Shown here in pieces: positions 5,050 through 7,682 of a stretch of 7,682 bases of DNA. The DNA comes from an uncultured Clostridia bacterium (GTDB lineage: Bacteria; Bacillota; Clostridia; Christensenellales; Aristaeellaceae): contig CAMOUF010000053.1 in NCBI GenBank assembly GCA_946626395.1, positions 1-7,682 of the forward strand, given 5' to 3'. Numbering within the stretch: position 1 is the first letter of the stretch; the number at the start of each line of letters is the position of its first letter. The position numbers and the translations under genes are program-made. The notes under the pieces were generated by a model that saw only the letters and a program-made list of their open reading frames with translations, ran no database searches and had not been told where the DNA came from.

Positions 5050-5553
5050 ATGCTCTGCGAAGAATGCGGAAAGAACCAGGCCGAGGTGATGATGACCACC
5101 GTGGTGGGCGGCCAGAGCGCCACCCGTCACCTGTGCCGGGAATGCCTGAAAAAATATCAGGCCGGAGATTTGCAGGCCGTGCTGGCCGCCATTTTATCCA
5201 CCATGGCGGGGAAGCTGCACCTGGCCGACGATGAAGAAGAAATCGCCCTGAAATGCCCCCAGTGCGGAGAAACCTACGCCGAATTCCAGAAAACCGGCAT
5301 GCTGGGCTGCGCGGGCTGCTATCAGGCGTTCCGAAAGGAGCTGACGCCCCTGATCACCAAGGTCCAGGGCCGCACCCAGCACGCAGGCCGCCGTCCTCCC
5401 GTCAGCGAGGAGGAGCAGGCCCGGCAGACCCGGATGGAGGAGCTGCGCAGCCTGATGGAAGCCGCCGTGCAGGAGGAAAACTTTGAGGAAGCGGCCCGCC
5501 TGCGGGATGAGCTGCGGGCCATGACCCCGGCCAGGGAGGAGAAGAAAGCATGA
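5050..5553 (+). CDS. mcsA: McsA, zinc-binding activator of the McsB arginine kinase
   Basis: McsA binds McsB and stimulates its protein-arginine kinase activity, and helps inactivate CtsR. The 167-residue product carries four Cys pairs: CEEC (residues 3-6), CREC (29-32), CPQC (69-72) and CAGC (87-90), enough for two zinc sites. A charged linker follows, then a C-terminal UVR-type coiled-coil motif at about 126-157 (MEELRSLMEAAVQEENFEEA, then ARLRDELRA). The ATG at 5050 was preferred over an in-frame upstream ATG (4996) because AAGGAGG lies 5 nt before it and the protein begins, as usual, almost directly with the first Cys pair. Its stop overlaps the mcsB start (ATGA), so the two are probably translationally coupled. 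All expected cysteines are present. Confidence 0.95.
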   Translation: MLCEECGKNQAEVMMTTVVGGQSATRHLCRECLKKYQAGDLQAVLAAILSTMAGKLHLADDEEEIALKCPQCGETYAEFQKTGMLGCAGCYQAFRKELTPLITKVQGRTQHAGRRPPVSEEEQARQTRMEELRSLMEAAVQEENFEEAARLRDELRAMTPAREEKKA

Positions 5554-6539
5554 GCGACATCGTGGTATCCTCCCGGGTGCGGCTGGCCCGGAATTACGAT
5601 GACCTGCCCTTCCGCAGCAAAATCACACGGGAGCAAAGCGAGGAATGCGTGCAGCGCACCCTGGACGCCCTGCGCCCCCTGCCCCAGGCCTATTCCTTTT
5701 ATCCCCTCCGGGACATGGAGGCCAATGAAAAGCGCGCCTTGATGGAAGCGCACCTGATCAGCCCCGACCTGATGGAGCACGAGGACACCGGCGCGGTGCT
5801 GATCCGGGCCGACGAAAAAATCGCCGTGATGATGAACGAGGAGGATCACCTGCGCATCCAGGGCTTCAGCCTGGGGGACAATCTGACAGAAGCGGCGGAA
5901 AACGCCTTCTCCATTGACGACGTGCTGCAGGAGCAATTGTCCTTCGCCTTTGACCATCAATTGGGATACCTGACCGCCTGCCCCACCAACGCGGGCACAG
6001 GGCTCAGGGCCTCGGTGATGCTGCATCTGCCGCTGCTGACCCAGGCCAAGCAGATGGGCAAAATGAACCAATTGGCCGCCAAGCTGGGCCTGACCCTGCG
6101 GGGCATTTACGGCGAAGGCAGCGAAGCGCAGGGCAACCTTTATCAGCTGAGCAATCAGGTAACCCTGGGCAAAACGGAAAAGGAAATCATCGACGCCGTG
6201 GCGGCCACCGCCCGGCAAATGGCGGAAATGGAAAACGTATACCGGGGCAAAGCCCTGGACAAGGACGAAATCGGCTTTCAGGATCAGCTGTACCGCTCCT
6301 ACGGCTTGCTGACCCACGCCCGCCGGATGCCCGTGAAGGAATTTATGAACCACTGGAGCAATCTGCGCCTGGGGGCATCCATGAAGGTGCTGCCCGTTAC
6401 CACGGCGCTGTGCGACGAGCTGCTGACCCTGGCCCAGCCCGCCCACATCCAGAACGCCGCCAAGACCATTCTGAACGAAAAGGACCAGGACGCTTTCCGC
6501 AGCGCCCTGATCCGGGGAAAACTGAACGGAGGAACATAA
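5550..6539 (+). CDS. mcsB: Protein-arginine kinase McsB
   Basis: McsB phosphorylates arginines on CtsR and on damaged proteins, marking them for ClpC-ClpP. The 329-residue product shows the phosphagen-kinase fold: SSRVRLARN (residues 7-15), NEEDHLR (96-102), CPTNAGTGLRASVM (144-157) with the conserved Cys144, and GIYGEGSEAQGNLYQLSN (185-202). B. subtilis McsB is about 363 residues; here about 20 N-terminal residues are missing and SDIVVSSR follows the Met directly. The start is fixed by GGGAGGAG about 8 nt upstream and by the ATGA overlap with mcsA; no homologous extension is encoded upstream in this frame. Near the C-terminus the RDxxRA pArg-binding motif appears as QDAFRS (313-318), keeping Asp and the second Arg but not the first Arg. 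Catalytic residues look intact, so it should be active. Confidence 0.96.
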   Translation: MSDIVVSSRVRLARNYDDLPFRSKITREQSEECVQRTLDALRPLPQAYSFYPLRDMEANEKRALMEAHLISPDLMEHEDTGAVLIRADEKIAVMMNEEDHLRIQGFSLGDNLTEAAENAFSIDDVLQEQLSFAFDHQLGYLTACPTNAGTGLRASVMLHLPLLTQAKQMGKMNQLAAKLGLTLRGIYGEGSEAQGNLYQLSNQVTLGKTEKEIIDAVAATARQMAEMENVYRGKALDKDEIGFQDQLYRSYGLLTHARRMPVKEFMNHWSNLRLGASMKVLPVTTALCDELLTLAQPAHIQNAAKTILNEKDQDAFRSALIRGKLNGGT

Positions 6540-6545
6540 ACCGAT

Positions 6546-7682
6546 ATGCCGATTTTTGGACGATTCAACGAACGGGCCCAGCGGGTGATCGCTTCGGCGC
6601 AGAAAGCCGCCATGGAGCTGAGCCACAGCTACGTGGGCAGCGAGCACTTTTTGATTGGCCTTTTGCGGGAAGCCCGCTCCGACGCCCCCGCCCTGCCGGA
6701 CAACGTGATTCCGGAAACGGTGATGGAAAACGTGAAGCAGATCACCGGCACCGGCGACCATACCCCCACCCAATTGGAGCTGACGCCCCGGGTGAAAAAG
6801 CTATTGGAAACCAGCGTACGGGAGGCCCAGAAGCTGGGCCATCCTTACGTGACCGCGGGCCATTTCTGGCTGGCGCTGCTGGGCGACGATGAAAGCGTGG
6901 CCATGCGGGTGCTGACCAACATGGGCTGTGATATTGAAAAGCTGAAAAAGAGCGTGCAGGACGCCCTGGGCCGCGCGCCTGTTACCGGCGAAGGCCGCCC
7001 CGGCGGCGGCGGGGATTCCGCCCTGAAAAAATACGGCCGAGACCTGAACGAGGCCGCCGAAAAGGGCGAGCTGGACCCCGTCATCGGCCGGGTCAATGAA
7101 ATCGAGCGCATCGTGCAGATCCTGTCCCGCCGCACCAAGAACAACCCCGTGCTCATCGGCGAGCCCGGCGTGGGCAAATCCGCCGTGGCGGAGGGGCTGG
7201 CCCAGCGCATCAATCAGGGGGCAGTGCCCGAAACCCTGGCGGACAAGAAAATCATTTCCCTGGATATGGGAAGCATGGTGGCGGGCAGCAAATACCGGGG
7301 CGAGTTTGAAGAACGGCTCAAGAACACCCTGGACGAAGTGAAAAAACGGGGCGACGTGATCCTGTTCATCGACGAACTGCAGAACATCATCGGCGCGGGC
7401 GCCGCCGAGGGCTCCATGGACGCCGCCAATATTTTGAAGCCCGCCCTGGCCCGGGGCGAAATCCAGTGCATCGGCGCCACCACCCTGGACGAATACCGCA
7501 AGCATATTGAAAAGGACGCGGCCCTGGCCCGGCGGTTCCAGCCGGTGATGGTGAACGAGCCCAGCGAGGAGGAAACCATCGCCATCATGAAGGGCCTGCG
7601 GGACCGCTACGAGGCCCATCACCGCGTGCGCATCACCGACGAAGCGCTGGTCGCGGCGGTGAAGCTCTCCAACCGCTACATC
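6546..7682 (+). CDS. clpC: ClpC AAA+ unfoldase, N-terminal part
   Basis: ClpC is a HSP100 ATPase that unfolds proteins, including pArg-tagged ones, and feeds them to ClpP. The window holds 379 residues of an expected 810 or so. The N-domain has two Clp_N repeats (about residues 5-70 and 80-145), then a glycine-rich linker GRPGGGGDS (149-157). The first AAA+ domain has Walker A GEPGVGKS (205-212), the pore motif KYRGEFEERL (249-258), Walker B VILFIDE (271-277) and GATTLDEYRKHIEKDAALARRFQP (310-333). Repeat 1 keeps the pArg-site Glu (Glu33, SEH), but repeat 2 has AGH where TEH is expected, so the second Glu is replaced by Gly105. After Walker B it reads DELQN instead of the usual DELHT. The start follows GGAGG at 6528-6532, a rather long 13-nt spacing across the mcsB stop. 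Confidence 0.96.
   Translation, partial: MPIFGRFNERAQRVIASAQKAAMELSHSYVGSEHFLIGLLREARSDAPALPDNVIPETVMENVKQITGTGDHTPTQLELTPRVKKLLETSVREAQKLGHPYVTAGHFWLALLGDDESVAMRVLTNMGCDIEKLKKSVQDALGRAPVTGEGRPGGGGDSALKKYGRDLNEAAEKGELDPVIGRVNEIERIVQILSRRTKNNPVLIGEPGVGKSAVAEGLAQRINQGAVPETLADKKIISLDMGSMVAGSKYRGEFEERLKNTLDEVKKRGDVILFIDELQNIIGAGAAEGSMDAANILKPALARGEIQCIGATTLDEYRKHIEKDAALARRFQPVMVNEPSEEETIAIMKGLRDRYEAHHRVRITDEALVAAVKLSNRYI

Noticed and set aside
5322..6773. 483-codon open frame on the minus strand across mcsA, mcsB and clpC
   Set aside because: It is a shadow frame of low-complexity Gly/His/Gln/Val composition opposite three firmly identified genes.
6801..7622. 273-codon minus-strand frame opposite clpC
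   Set aside because: The complementary clpC reading has Walker A and B motifs; the minus-strand product has no recognisable domain.

Overview
The window reads as chromosomal DNA of a spore-forming, probably gut-associated member of the Clostridia (Firmicutes). The evidence is a SpoIIID sporulation regulator, a ctsR-mcsA-mcsB-clpC heat-shock operon (a low-GC Gram-positive hallmark), strong AGGAGG-type ribosome binding sites, near-consensus sigma-A promoters, an intracellular GH51 arabinofuranosidase for plant glycans, and a secreted BspA-type leucine-rich-repeat protein. Coding DNA is visibly GC-rich while the intergenic gaps are AT-rich. I cannot name a genus.

Layout. Positions 1-1025 (minus) hold an ACT-domain protein (UPF0237) followed by the N-terminal 242 codons of a UPF0210/DUF711 protein that runs off the left edge; an extended -10 promoter drives them leftward. 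Positions 1204-2049 hold a monocistronic unit for a small secreted protein: signal peptide, unassigned N-terminal region, Pro/Thr linker made of four 18-bp repeats, and LRR_5 modules, ending at a rho-independent terminator. Positions 2052-2161 hold an inverted pair of 7-bp-periodic arms around three small palindromes. Positions 2182-3824 hold a self-contained GH51 alpha-L-arabinofuranosidase unit with its own consensus promoter and strong terminator. spoIIID lies on the minus strand at 3833-4102; its start is better placed at a GTG than at the first ATG. The gap 4103-4495 contains a second heptamer-repeat element (4174-4337) and the ctsR promoter with a CtsR operator. Positions 4496-7682 are ctsR, mcsA, mcsB and the first 379 codons of clpC, tightly packed on the plus strand.

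How the genes work together. In the protein quality-control operon, CtsR represses the operon at the operator near its start site, McsA and McsB form the protein-arginine kinase that inactivates CtsR and tags damaged proteins with phospho-arginine (pArg), and ClpC unfolds pArg-tagged proteins for ClpP. Two pArg-reading elements look altered here: the RDxxRA motif of McsB and the glutamate of the second pArg pocket of the ClpC N-domain. The other genes are separate units.

The observations I rate highest are the heptamer-repeat elements, which look like one family in two gaps, and the parallel divergence of the pArg-reading sites. I see no phage, transposase, CRISPR array, tRNA or rRNA.
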